Part shown: positions 24,417 to 33,033 of the stretch, one piece after another
Layout: every line of letters starts with the position of its first letter
Position numbering within the stretch: position 1 is the stretch's first letter
Origin: Afifellaceae bacterium
GTDB taxonomy: Bacteria; Pseudomonadota; Alphaproteobacteria; Rhizobiales; Afifellaceae
Assembly (NCBI GenBank): GCA_028281235.1
Contig: JANQKG010000050.1
Span: 1 to 64,000 of the forward strand
Length of the DNA: 64,000 bases
Direction: 5' to 3'
Program-made: the position numbers and the translations under genes
Notes under the pieces: generated by a model
Databases searched by the model: none
Seen by the model: only the letters and a program-made list of their open reading frames with translations
Told to the model about the DNA's origin: nothing

Positions 24417-25354
24417 GCACCGAGCCGATCACCGATGCGCTTGCTTCACGTGGGACTGCTGCGGCCGCCAAGCCGGTTGCGCCCGTCGCCGCTCCGGAGA
24501 CGCGCCAGCGCAGTCCGCTGTGGTACGCTTGGCGCCGGTTCCTGGCCAACAAGGCCGCCGTCAGCGGCGGCAGCGCGCTCGCCATTATTGCGCTGATGGC
24601 GATCTTCGCCCCGCTGATCACCATTGCCGGGCCGACCGAGCAGATTTTCTTGACCAGCGCGCTGGGGTTCCCCGATGCGCGACATTGGTTCGGCATCGAC
24701 GATCTCGGCCGCGACTTCTTCTCCCGCATCGTCTATGGCGCGCGCGTGTCGCTGACCATCGGCTTTGCGGCGGCGGCCTTTTCGGTGATCATCGGTATCC
24801 CGTTGGGCGCCATCGCCGGCTATTACGGTGGTCGGGCCGATTGGCTGATCATGCGGGTGATTGAGATCTTCTCCGTCGTGCCGCCGTTGCTTGCCGCCAT
24901 GCTTCTTGGCGCGCTCGCCGGCGGCGGGTTCTGGATGATCGTTTTCATCGCCGGCCTGTTCGGCTGGGTGCAAGTCTGCCTCTTGGTGCGGGCGCAGATC
25001 AAGGCCTTCAAGGAGAGGGAGTTCGTTCGCGCAGCCCAGGCGCTCGGCGCGACACCGAGCTACATCATCCGCCGCCATCTCATTCCCAATTCGGTCTCGC
25101 CGATCATCGTCGGCTTCGTCCTGGCGATCCCGCTGGCGATGATGCTGGAGGCATCGCTCAGTTTTCTTGGCGTCGGCGTGCCGCCGCCCACGCCGAGCTG
25201 GGGCCAGATGATCAATACCGGGATGAATTTCATGTATTTTTACTGGCATATGGCAGTGTTTCCGACCGCCGCGCTTGCCATAACGGTGCTCGCCACCACG
25301 CTGTTCGGCGATGGGCTGCGCGATGCGCTCGATCCCACCCTGAAAGGCCGCTGA
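24413..25354 (+). CDS. Peptide-type ABC transporter permease (DppC)
   Basis: A 313-residue permease. A Pro/Ala-rich cytoplasmic N-terminus of about 40 residues precedes six membrane segments. The DppC landmarks are GIDDLGRDFFSRIVYGAR, GYYGGRADWLIMRVIEIF and the docking loop FVRAAQALGATPSYIIRRHL. It overlaps DppB in an ATGA junction and is followed four bases later by the aminotransferase, so uptake and the first metabolic step are co-transcribed. Confidence 0.93.
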   Translation: MSTEPITDALASRGTAAAAKPVAPVAAPETRQRSPLWYAWRRFLANKAAVSGGSALAIIALMAIFAPLITIAGPTEQIFLTSALGFPDARHWFGIDDLGRDFFSRIVYGARVSLTIGFAAAAFSVIIGIPLGAIAGYYGGRADWLIMRVIEIFSVVPPLLAAMLLGALAGGGFWMIVFIAGLFGWVQVCLLVRAQIKAFKEREFVRAAQALGATPSYIIRRHLIPNSVSPIIVGFVLAIPLAMMLEASLSFLGVGVPPPTPSWGQMINTGMNFMYFYWHMAVFPTAALAITVLATTLFGDGLRDALDPTLKGR

Positions 25355-25358
25355 CCTG

Positions 25359-26540
25359 ATGCCCGACAATCTCGCGAGCCTGTTCCTGCTCGATCCGGAC
25401 GTGGTCTTTCTCAATCACGGCTCGTTCGGCGCGTGTCCCAAACCGGTCTTTGAGGCCTATCAGGCCTGGCAGCTCAAGCTGGAGCGCCAGCCGGTGGCGT
25501 TTCTCGATCCGATGCGCGGCTATGTCGCCTGGATGAAAGAGGCCCGGGTCTCGCTCGCCGATGAGATCGGCGCCGACCCGGAGGACATCTTCGGCACCGT
25601 CAACGCCACCTTCAGCCTCAACATCGTGGCGCGCTCGCTGCCGCTTGAGCCCGGCGACGAGATTCTGACGACCGATCATGAATACGCAGCACTTGAAAAG
25701 ACCTGGAACTACGTCGCCCGGCGCACGGGTGCGCGCATCGTCACCGTCAGCCTGCCGCTGCCGCTGAGCGAGGAGGCGGCGTTCACCGACGCGATCCTGG
25801 CGGCCATGACGGAACGCACGCGCGTTCTCTTCCTCAGTCACGTCACGTCGCCGACAGCGCTGGTCCTGCCGGTTGAGCGTGTCGTCGCGGAGGCGCGCGC
25901 GCGCGGCATCTGGTCGGTGATCGACGGCGCCCATACGCCCGGCCATATCGCACTGGACCTGAATGCGCTGGGCGCCGATTTCTACGCCGGCAATTGCCAC
26001 AAATGGCTCATGGCGCCCAAGGGCTCGGCCTTCTTGCACGTCCGCAGGGAGCAGCAGGCGAAGATGAGCCCGCTCGTCATCTCGCACGGATGGACGGCAG
26101 AGCGCGCTGAACCCGGCCCGTTCGGCAATTCCGCCTTTGTCGACGCCATGGAGATGCAAGGCACCCGGGATCCGTCCGCTTGGCTGACCGTGCCGGAGGC
26201 GATCCGGTTTCGCCATGCCCAGGGCTGGGACGAGGTGGCACGACGCTGCACGGAGATGATGCACGCAACCGCCGGCCGGATCACGGCGCTGACCGGCCTG
26301 CCGCTATTTGCGGCGCCTGATTTCGTCGCGCCGCAGATGGTCGCCATCCCGCTGCCGTGCACCGACCCGGCAGTCCTGCAACACGCATTGATGCAGCGCT
26401 ATGGCATCGAAATCCCTGTCTTTGAATGGAACGGGCACACCGTCATGCGATTGTCGGTGCAGGGATACAATACCGAGCATCAGATGGATCTGTTGGTCAC
26501 CGCGCTGACCGACATCCTGCATCTGAGCGCAGCGGCCTGA
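25359..26540 (+). CDS. Class V aminotransferase (isopenicillin-N-epimerase-like)
   Basis: A 393-residue PLP enzyme. The N-terminal FLNHGSFGACP, the SHVTSPTALVLPV and IDGAHTPGHIALDL strands and the PLP-binding lysine in NCHKWLMAPKG identify the class V fold, closest in pattern to isopenicillin-N epimerase-like proteins. Members include epimerases, desulfurases and lyases, so the reaction is not fixed. It lies four bases behind the DppC gene, which implies that it works on the imported compound, perhaps a D-amino-acid-containing peptide or a peptide-derived acid. The ATG at 25359 is the natural start. Confidence 0.9.
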   Translation: MPDNLASLFLLDPDVVFLNHGSFGACPKPVFEAYQAWQLKLERQPVAFLDPMRGYVAWMKEARVSLADEIGADPEDIFGTVNATFSLNIVARSLPLEPGDEILTTDHEYAALEKTWNYVARRTGARIVTVSLPLPLSEEAAFTDAILAAMTERTRVLFLSHVTSPTALVLPVERVVAEARARGIWSVIDGAHTPGHIALDLNALGADFYAGNCHKWLMAPKGSAFLHVRREQQAKMSPLVISHGWTAERAEPGPFGNSAFVDAMEMQGTRDPSAWLTVPEAIRFRHAQGWDEVARRCTEMMHATAGRITALTGLPLFAAPDFVAPQMVAIPLPCTDPAVLQHALMQRYGIEIPVFEWNGHTVMRLSVQGYNTEHQMDLLVTALTDILHLSAAA

Positions 26541-26569
26541 ACGAGACAACATCGGCCGCAAGATCCGTC

Positions 26570-27304
26570 ATGCAGAGAGACAGCCCGCTAAGCTACCTGG
26601 AACCGCTGGACGACCGCTCGCGCGGCACCGCGGTGCTGGAGGCGCTGGCCGAAATGGTGGAGCGCGCCGGGCTCAAGGTCGGCGACCGGCTTCCGCCAGA
26701 GATCCTGCTTGCCCGGCAGCTTGGCGTTGGCCGCTCCACCATTCGCGAGGCATTGAATCGCTGGGAGGGGGTCGGCCTGATCAGGCGCAAGCGTGGCGTC
26801 GGCACCTACCTGGCTGCCCGGCTGCCGCGATCCGATGGGCCCGTGCCGGTCATTGTGCGGCTGGAAGGCGAGGGGATATTGCGCCTGCTTGAAGTGCGGC
26901 GCGCGCTGGAGATTGAGGTGGTACGGCTGGCGGCAGAGCGCGCCAGCGACGCCCAGCGCGCCGAGATTGGCCGGTTGTGCGAGGCGCTTCTGGCGGTCGT
27001 CGACGCCCGCAGCGACTATCGCCAGGCCGATCAGGCGTTCCACGGTGCGATCTATGAGGCGTCGGGCAATTCCTTCTTCGTCGAGATACTGGCGCGGCTC
27101 GACGAGGCGTTTGAGAAATCGGCCGATTCGCCGTTTAGGCCGAGCGCGTTCGGGTTGAAGAGCTTTCCGCTGCATCGTGATCTGGCGGATGGGATCATGC
27201 GCGGCGATGCGGATCGGGCAGTGGCTGCGGTCACATCGATCATCGATACGGTTGAGCACGAAGTACGCCAGATCATTGCGGCCGGCCCACGCGATCCGGT
27301 GTGA
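26570..27304 (+). CDS. GntR-family transcriptional regulator, FadR/FCD subfamily
   Basis: A 244-residue regulator. The winged helix spans about residues 20-85 with GDRLPPEILLARQLGVGRST and REALNRWEGVGLIRRKRGVG. The FCD sensor domain follows, with LEVRRALEIEVVRLAAERA and metal-ligand histidines in FHGAIYEASGN and PLHRDLADGIMRGD. The ATG at 26570 is used; a longer frame overlaps the aminotransferase. It closes the peptide-importer operon and probably controls it through the palindrome at 19675-19683. Its last 253 bases overlap the predicted 3' end of the convergent ecfT-like gene. Confidence 0.92.
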   Translation: MQRDSPLSYLEPLDDRSRGTAVLEALAEMVERAGLKVGDRLPPEILLARQLGVGRSTIREALNRWEGVGLIRRKRGVGTYLAARLPRSDGPVPVIVRLEGEGILRLLEVRRALEIEVVRLAAERASDAQRAEIGRLCEALLAVVDARSDYRQADQAFHGAIYEASGNSFFVEILARLDEAFEKSADSPFRPSAFGLKSFPLHRDLADGIMRGDADRAVAAVTSIIDTVEHEVRQIIAAGPRDPV

Positions 27305-28080
27305 GCGATGTCTGTTGCTGCGGCCGCTTCTTGTAAGGGGCGGTCGGGACGAAGCGCTGAGGCGATTACCGCCACCAGCAGACACAAACAGATCATGACG
27401 AAGAGGCGGTCGCGGCCGGTCGGAACGGGCGCGTTGGTGACGGTGCGTGTGCGTGCCGGCGAGAGCCCGCGGGCCTCCATAGCGAGTGCTGAACGGCCGG
27501 CGCGGCGAATCGCGTAGGCGAGAAGCGGCACGATCAGCGATACCAATTCGACGGGCCCCGGCACCCGCCGCGGCGGCCGGCCCTTGCGCATGGCGCGCGC
27601 AAGGCGGATTTGCTGCATCTCGCGGCCGAGGTCGGGGACCAGATTGAGCGCCTGGAACAAAGCGAAGCCGATCGACGGCGGCAGACGCCAATGCACCATC
27701 AGCGCCTTGATCAGCGCGCCCGGATCGGTGGTCAGCGCGAACAGCGCGGAGACCATGCCACAGGCGATCGCGCGGCAAAACAGGATGAGCCCGGCGGAGA
27801 ATGCCGGGGCGCCGAAGGGCGTTTCGGCCGCCATCTGCAGGGCGAAGGTGCTGTCCTGGCGGAACAGAACGCTGGTGGTGAAGAAGCCGAAGCCGAACAG
27901 GGCGAAGGGCACCATCAGCGCCATCACGAGGAGCGGCGAGCGGCGCTCAAGCACAATCAATGCGCCGGCGGCGAGCGCAATCGTCACCAGTTGAAAGCCA
28001 AGATCGAAGATGAGGATCGAGGTGACGATCCAGAGCACGCAGACGACCAGCTTGGGCAATGGATGCAGTGTGCTCAGCAT
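27052..28080 (-). CDS. ykoC: ECF transporter transmembrane subunit T (YkoC-like)
   Basis: A 342-residue open frame whose first roughly 255 residues form an EcfT/CbiQ-type protein. It has about five hydrophobic segments, the PALLVLxA-like region in LFRQDSTFA, and two short helices carrying Ala-Arg-Gly motifs, here RLARAMRKGRPP and ALAMEARGLSP, which dock on the ATPases. The ATG at 28080 overlaps the ATPase stop by seven bases. The last 85 or so residues are polar and lie antisense to the gntR gene; the usual family length is about 250 residues. The frame simply lacks a stop there, so either the stop was lost or the true end is obscured by a sequence error. Confidence 0.85.
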   Translation of the reverse strand: MLSTLHPLPKLVVCVLWIVTSILIFDLGFQLVTIALAAGALIVLERRSPLLVMALMVPFALFGFGFFTTSVLFRQDSTFALQMAAETPFGAPAFSAGLILFCRAIACGMVSALFALTTDPGALIKALMVHWRLPPSIGFALFQALNLVPDLGREMQQIRLARAMRKGRPPRRVPGPVELVSLIVPLLAYAIRRAGRSALAMEARGLSPARTRTVTNAPVPTGRDRLFVMICLCLLVAVIASALRPDRPLQEAAAATDIAHTGSRGPAAMIWRTSCSTVSMIDVTAATARSASPRMIPSARSRCSGKLFNPNALGLNGESADFSNASSSRASISTKKELPDAS

Positions 28081-29741
28081 GTGACGCGATCCATCCAATC
28101 GAGAACGGGCAGGATCGCCGGCGGTGCCAGATCCGCCCGAGCGAGAAGGGCGGCGTCGTGCAGAATCTCACTCGGTGCACCTTCCGCGATGATGCCGCCA
28201 TCGGCGAGCACGACGAGCCGATCGCAAACGGCGAGCGCGAAATCCATATCATGGGCAATGATGGCGATGGCCCGGCCGTCATCGGCGAGTGTGTCGACGG
28301 CATCGACGATGGTTTTAACGCCACGTGCGTCAAGTCCGGACGTCGGCTCGTCGAGCACTATAAGGGGCCAGCGATCGGCGGCGGTCAGGCAGGCGAGCGC
28401 CAGCCGGCGTTTCTGACCCTGCGACAGTTCGTAAGGGTGCTGGCGGACGACATCGCCAAGCCCCCAGCGTCCCAGGATATCGGCGATCCGATCTTCAGCC
28501 GTGTCCTTGGGCAGGGCAGCGGCGAGTTCGTCGTGAACGTTGGCCTCAAGAAACTGGTTCTCGGGATTCTGGAAAGCGATGGCGCCGGGCAGCCCGTCGC
28601 GTCGGCCGGCCTTCAATCGCAACAGGCCGGCGAGGCTTGCGCCAAGCGTCGACTTGCCTGCACCGTTGGCGCCGACGATCCCGACGATTTCGCCGGCGGC
28701 GATCTCCATCGTCACATCGCGCAGGACAATCGGACCGAAGAGTGGGGCGCAGGCCGCGCCCTGGAGCTGGACGACACGAGCGCCAGGTGTCCGTCTCCGC
28801 GGCAGCATCGGCGCTGCAGTCTTGGCAATTATGGCGCGGGCGCGATCGGCGGCGTCGGTGGAGAGGTGCGCCAGATGGCGACCAAGCTGCTCCATGGTCA
28901 GCGCCGGACGGGCTGGGGCAAGGTCCGCCTTGACGAGCGCACGGTCGAAGCGGCTTGCAAGCGGCGTCCAGATGCCCTCTGCGTCGAGCCGGTCGCCGTG
29001 CATGCGGAACAATGCGGCCGGCGGGCCTTCAGCAACAAGTGCGCCATGATCGTCCAGCACAGCGACGCGGTCGATCGCGCCGATCATGGCGTCAAGCCGG
29101 TGATCGACGATCAGCACGCCTCCATTGCCCAGGTCGTTCAGCACCAGATCGTAGACGCGCCTCGCCGCGGCGGGGGCCAGGCTGGCGGTGGGTTCATCAG
29201 CAACGAACAAAGGCGCGTCGGCGATAAGCGTGGCGGCGAGCGCAACCAATTGCTTCTCGCCGCCCGACAGCGTTGACGTGCGGCGATCGCGCCAGGTCTC
29301 AGGCAAGCCGACCCGTGCCATCACCGCGCGGGTGCGCGCTTCAATCTCGGTTTCCTGCAAGCCCCGGTTTTCAAGTGCGAAGGCGATCTCGTCGGCGACG
29401 CGCAGGCCGGTGAGCGTGTGCTCGGCGTCCTGGAAGAGATGCGCGACCGCGTCGGCCCAGCCAGCAGGTGGCCGGCCGGCGACGTCCACGCCGCCGATCC
29501 GGACATGGCCCTGCACGGTCGCCGGAACCGTTTGCGGCACGATGCCGGTCAAGGTCCACAGCAGCGTCGACTTGCCGGAGCCGGACGGGCCGAGCAACAG
29601 CACTCGCTCGCCCCGCCCGACCAAATGCGAAACCGGGCCAACTGCATCCCGCGCTGCGTAGGGATAGCGCACTGCGACGCTATCCCATTCAGCAAGCGGC
29701 GAGGCCGACTGCTCAGGCAGCAAGGGCGGCGCGGCGCTCAT
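28074..29741 (-). CDS. ykoD: ECF transporter fused double ATPase (YkoD-like)
   Basis: A 555-residue protein with two complete ABC domains. Domain 1 has Walker [10 protein letters not shown] near residue 51, signature LSGGEKQLVALAA and Walker B LFVADEPTAS. Domain 2 has Walker A GANGAGKST, the variant signature LSQGQKRRLALACL and Walker B LIVLDEPTSGLD, with the switch histidine in IIAHDMDF. Both domains also keep their Q-loops (HLFQDAEHTLTG and AFQNPENQFLEA). It powers the ECF importer with YkoC and YkoE. The gene overlaps ykoE by 29 bases and ykoC by seven, indicating tight coupling under the TPP riboswitch. Confidence 0.93.
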   Translation of the reverse strand: MSAAPPLLPEQSASPLAEWDSVAVRYPYAARDAVGPVSHLVGRGERVLLLGPSGSGKSTLLWTLTGIVPQTVPATVQGHVRIGGVDVAGRPPAGWADAVAHLFQDAEHTLTGLRVADEIAFALENRGLQETEIEARTRAVMARVGLPETWRDRRTSTLSGGEKQLVALAATLIADAPLFVADEPTASLAPAAARRVYDLVLNDLGNGGVLIVDHRLDAMIGAIDRVAVLDDHGALVAEGPPAALFRMHGDRLDAEGIWTPLASRFDRALVKADLAPARPALTMEQLGRHLAHLSTDAADRARAIIAKTAAPMLPRRRTPGARVVQLQGAACAPLFGPIVLRDVTMEIAAGEIVGIVGANGAGKSTLGASLAGLLRLKAGRRDGLPGAIAFQNPENQFLEANVHDELAAALPKDTAEDRIADILGRWGLGDVVRQHPYELSQGQKRRLALACLTAADRWPLIVLDEPTSGLDARGVKTIVDAVDTLADDGRAIAIIAHDMDFALAVCDRLVVLADGGIIAEGAPSEILHDAALLARADLAPPAILPVLDWMDRVTC

Positions 29742-30300
29742 GGTCGATCCTCAGGCCGGAGAGCACGCCGGTCTTGTAGAGCGCGTTGACGACGACCCAG
29801 GCGAGCAAGCCGCCGAGCAATGCGCCGGACAGGCATCGCAGCGTGAACATGATGACGAGGAGCGTCGGCGCCAGATCGCCATAGTCGAAGCGAATCCAGG
29901 TGTAGATGAAGGAGAAGATGGCTGCGCCCACGCCCGCCGCCATGAGCACCGGCAGCGAATAGCGCTTCCAGCGGGTGGCGGCGAAGACGGCTTCTGCGCC
30001 GGCACCCTGCACGAGGCCTGTCAAAAGCAGAAGCAGGCCGGCTGGAGAGCCGAGCAGGATTTGCGTGCCGGCGGCGAGCACCTCGGAGACCAGCGCCACG
30101 CCGGGCTTTCGGATGATGGCGGCGGCGATCATGGAGACGATGAACCAGAAGCCCATGAAGACATCCATCGTCACCGGTCCGAAGGCCGCCTGGGCGATCA
30201 GCCAGACCTGCACCCAGCCGAGATAGAGCACACCGAACACCGCGCCGAGCACGGCGACGATCAGGGTTTCACGCAAAGTCCATAGATTGCTGTCGGGCAT
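29713..30300 (-). CDS. ykoE: ECF transporter substrate-binding membrane subunit (YkoE-like)
   Basis: A 195-residue integral membrane protein with about five to six helices, matching YkoE, the S component for thiamine or its hydroxymethylpyrimidine precursor. Landmarks are the N-terminal LRETLIVAVLGAVFGVLYLGW, here with key residues LRE and GVLYLGW, the GFWFIVSMIAAAIIRKPG turn, and AGTQILLGSPAGLLLL. The ATG at 30300 follows AAAGG at good spacing; a longer frame upstream is not supported. Its position next to ykoF and the TPP riboswitch supports the assignment more strongly than sequence alone. Confidence 0.9.
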   Translation of the reverse strand: MPDSNLWTLRETLIVAVLGAVFGVLYLGWVQVWLIAQAAFGPVTMDVFMGFWFIVSMIAAAIIRKPGVALVSEVLAAGTQILLGSPAGLLLLLTGLVQGAGAEAVFAATRWKRYSLPVLMAAGVGAAIFSFIYTWIRFDYGDLAPTLLVIMFTLRCLSGALLGGLLAWVVVNALYKTGVLSGLRIDHERRAALAA

Positions 30301-30357
30301 GGTCCGACCTTTCGTGCTGGAGTGGAGGAGGAGGGGGCCGCATGGCGCGGCGGGCAC

Positions 30358-30966
30358 TCAGACGCGGGTTGGGCTGTTGGCCGATACCGTAACGTCGAGC
30401 GTCAAATGGCCGTCGAGCGAACCGAAGCGGGTGAACGCTTCGCCCAGCGCGGCGAAGACCGCGCCCGCGTCGCCCGATAGCTTGGTGCAGAAATTCTTGG
30501 GCCGGTCGAAGACGCTCGATGCCTTCAGGAAGGCGATGCAGCCTTCGATCTCATCCATGTGCTGGCCGGCGCCGAGCGGATAGAGCGACACTTGGCAGAC
30601 GACCGACTGGCCCACAATCGGTGCGTTCTTGACGGCCTCGACCGAGGCGGTGACGCGCTGTTCGATCGGCGTGTCCGGCGCGCGTCCTTCGATGGGCGTG
30701 CAGATCGGATCGTCCGGCTCGCCCGGGCAGCCGCGCGACACAGTCGCGGAGAGCACGCAATGCGTCCCGGTCTTTGCCGCCGCGACGAACAGATCGCGCA
30801 TGGCGTCGAACAGGACGTCCGGGGGGCCGACGATCAGTGTGGAGATGTCGTCGGTTTCTATGCGCAGTCGATCACGATGGGGGTCGAGCGCAGACAACGC
30901 GCCCATAATGACGCCGACGAAATCGTCGGACATGGGATACAGGGACACTTGTGCGCCGGAAAACAT
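30358..30966 (-). CDS. ykoF: YkoF-like thiamine/HMP-binding protein
   Basis: A 202-residue soluble protein with two repeated halves, the ferredoxin-like arrangement known from YkoF of Bacillus, which binds thiamine and hydroxymethylpyrimidine. The halves begin with similar strands, AQVSLYPMSDDFVGVIMGAL and CQVSLYPLGAGQHMDEIEG. The ATG at 30966 is used because the TPP riboswitch ends immediately before it; the longer frame reads through the aptamer. A ribosome site (GGAG/GAGG) lies in the last bases of the leader, so aptamer folding can block translation of this first gene of the operon. Confidence 0.93.
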   Translation of the reverse strand: MFSGAQVSLYPMSDDFVGVIMGALSALDPHRDRLRIETDDISTLIVGPPDVLFDAMRDLFVAAAKTGTHCVLSATVSRGCPGEPDDPICTPIEGRAPDTPIEQRVTASVEAVKNAPIVGQSVVCQVSLYPLGAGQHMDEIEGCIAFLKASSVFDRPKNFCTKLSGDAGAVFAALGEAFTRFGSLDGHLTLDVTVSANSPTRV

Positions 30967-30968
30967 GG

Positions 30969-31065
30969 CTCGCCTCGCTCCGCTGGCATTATCCAGATCA
31001 GCTTGAGGGTTCGCGGCCATGCGGTCCGCATCTCAGCCCCGGCCCTACGGAGCACCCCTGTCGGT
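30969..31065 (-). ncRNA. TPP riboswitch (THI element)
   Basis: Reading the minus strand, the leader carries GGGGTGCTCCG, then GGGGCTGAGATGCG (CTGAGA at 31031-31036), then GAACCCTCAAG, and the diagnostic CTGATCTGGATAATG followed by CCAGCG (30981-31001). This is the conserved thiamine-pyrophosphate aptamer. A ribosome site lies between the 3' edge and the ykoF ATG at 30966, which points to translational control, with the operon off when TPP is plentiful. Outer limits are approximate. Confidence 0.96.
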
Positions 31066-31290
31066 GCGACATCGTTATCGGTAATGCCGCGGCAAGTAAA
31101 CCGGAATCGGAGTCGCGCGATGCGGCAAGGCTTCGCAGCGTCTCCGTGAGCGACACCATCGCTGCTGATGCGGCACAACGTATGGAAGATTGGAAGAGCG
31201 CGGTGTGTGTGCGAGACTCACAGGCGCCGGTGGAGAGTCTGCTTACTCTTAAGCGCAGATTGGCCGGTGTGACGTTTGGGAGCGACGATT

Positions 31291-32094
31291 ATGAATCAAA
31301 GCGTAAGCGGGACAGACAGGCCGGTTGATCAGCTCCTCGACCTTTCATCGCGCGTTGCAACTGTGACCGGCGCGTCCGCCGGCATCGGCGCAGGTATTGC
31401 ACGCCGCCTGGCTGAGGCGGGTGCTGCTGTGGCGATTCACTACCGCGGCGGCAAGAGCGAGGCAGAGGCGCTTGCGGCGGAGATCGCCGCACGCGGGGGC
31501 AAGGCGATCGCAGTGCACGCAGACCTGACCGACATGGATGCGGTGAAGACGGCGTTTGCGGACGTGGAAGCGGCGCTCGGACCGGTCGACATCCTCGTCA
31601 ACAATGCGGCGCGCCAGACGCATTCCACAATCGGCGAGATGAGCGCGGAGGAATGGCGCGGCACACTCGCAACGAACCTTGACGGCGTCTTCAACGCGAC
31701 GCGCGCCGTGACCGACGCCATGGTCGCACGTGGCGCCGCCGGCGTGATCGTCAACATATCGTCGATCGAAGGCCTGCATCCGGCGCTGACCCATGGCCAT
31801 TACGCCACGACCAAAGCCGGGCTGATCATGTTCACCCGTGCTGCGGCACTGGAGTTCGGGCCGCGCGGCATCAGGGTCAACGCGGTTTCTCCCGGCGTCA
31901 TCCATCGCGAGGGCATCGAGGAGGCCTGGCCGGAGGGCGTCAAGCGTTGGATGGACTCGGTTCCGCTCGGCCGTCTGGGCGAAGACGAGGACATCGCCGA
32001 CGCTGTCCTCTTCCTGGCATCGCCTGCTTCCCGCTTCATCACCGGCGCCAACCTCGTCGTCGATGGCGGGATTACCTGCACGCCGTCCTTCTAG
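31291..32094 (+). CDS. Short-chain dehydrogenase/reductase (SDR)
   Basis: A 267-residue SDR. The cofactor loop TGASAGIG is near residue 24, NNAARQTHS replaces the common NNAG, the catalytic serine lies in NISSIEGLHP and the YxxxK pair in HYATTKAGLIMF. The C-terminus FITGANLVVDGGITC is typical. The ATG at 31291 follows GGGAG. It is divergent from the TPP-riboswitch operon and is followed nine bases later by a second SDR. The two were likely kept together for consecutive or opposite redox steps; the substrate is unknown. Confidence 0.9.
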   Translation: MNQSVSGTDRPVDQLLDLSSRVATVTGASAGIGAGIARRLAEAGAAVAIHYRGGKSEAEALAAEIAARGGKAIAVHADLTDMDAVKTAFADVEAALGPVDILVNNAARQTHSTIGEMSAEEWRGTLATNLDGVFNATRAVTDAMVARGAAGVIVNISSIEGLHPALTHGHYATTKAGLIMFTRAAALEFGPRGIRVNAVSPGVIHREGIEEAWPEGVKRWMDSVPLGRLGEDEDIADAVLFLASPASRFITGANLVVDGGITCTPSF

Positions 32095-32102
32095 GCGACG
32101 AT

Positions 32103-32891
32103 ATGAACGCAATCTCCAACGCCGCACTGGCCGACCGCGCAATCGCAGTGACGGGTGCTGCGCGCGGGATCGGCGCCGGCATTGTCGAGGCGGTGCTGGA
32201 AGCCGGTGGCCGCGCCGTGCTTCTCGACTTGGATGCCGATGCCGCCGCGGAGACAGCGCGCCGGCTCGATTCCGATGGAAGCCGAACGCTCGCCGTCGCT
32301 GCCGATGTCACCGACGACGCGTCCCTTGACCGGGCAGTGGCAGCGGCGCGGGAGCGTTTCGGGCGGCTTCAGGGCTGGGTCAACAATGCCGGCATCATCC
32401 GCATGGCGCAGGCTCAGGACATCACCGCGGATGCGTGGGATTTGGAGCTCGCGGTGAACAGCCGCGGCGTGCTTCTTGGCTCGCAGGCCGCCTACCGGGC
32501 GTTTGCCGGCAAGGGTGGAGCGATCGTCAATGTCGCCTCCAATGCCGGCAAGGTGGGGTTCCCGAGTATGGCCGCCTACAATGCCAGCAAGGCGGCGGTG
32601 ATCAACCTGACCCGCTCACTCGCGCAGGAATGGGCAGGCGAGGCGATCAACGTCAATGCGGTTTGCCCAGGAAGCGTCGCGACGCCGATGCTTCATGAGG
32701 TGGCCGATGCGCTGGCGAAGAGCGGAGCCGGCGATGCGGCAGCGCTCTTTGCCGGCATGGTTCCCGCGCAGCTCGGCCGGCACGTGGAGCCCCTGGAAAT
32801 TGGCCGGATCGTCGCGTTTCTTCTTTCCGACGCGGCGATCGTCATCCGCGGGCAGGCGATCAATGCCGACGGAGGCGATACGCCCTATTAA
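32103..32891 (+). CDS. Short-chain dehydrogenase/reductase (SDR)
   Basis: A 262-residue SDR. Landmarks are TGAARGIG near residue 18, NNAGIIRMAQ, NVASNAGKVG with the active-site serine position, and YNASKAAVINL. The ending VIRGQAINADGGDTPY matches gluconate/polyol-type dehydrogenases in outline. It starts at the ATG at 32103, eight bases behind the previous SDR, with only a weak ribosome site, so translational coupling is likely. No regulator or transporter is attached to this pair. Confidence 0.9.
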   Translation: MNAISNAALADRAIAVTGAARGIGAGIVEAVLEAGGRAVLLDLDADAAAETARRLDSDGSRTLAVAADVTDDASLDRAVAAARERFGRLQGWVNNAGIIRMAQAQDITADAWDLELAVNSRGVLLGSQAAYRAFAGKGGAIVNVASNAGKVGFPSMAAYNASKAAVINLTRSLAQEWAGEAINVNAVCPGSVATPMLHEVADALAKSGAGDAAALFAGMVPAQLGRHVEPLEIGRIVAFLLSDAAIVIRGQAINADGGDTPY

Positions 32892-33033
32892 GCCGGTCGG
32901 GAGCGTCCTCGCGGCTTTCAGGACGACCCCGCATCGACGCCCCGATGTCATGAAGATGGCGGGTGGTTGTCGTGGTCCAGGCACCCGCGTTTCGGCATAA
33001 CTTGGCCGCGAGACGGTCGAAGGAGACCAGCTG

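Noticed and set aside
32892-33033. Weak stem behind the second SDR (AAGCCG/CGGCTT)
   Set aside because: Six base pairs with a long loop and no clear T-run; not distinguishable from chance in GC-rich DNA.
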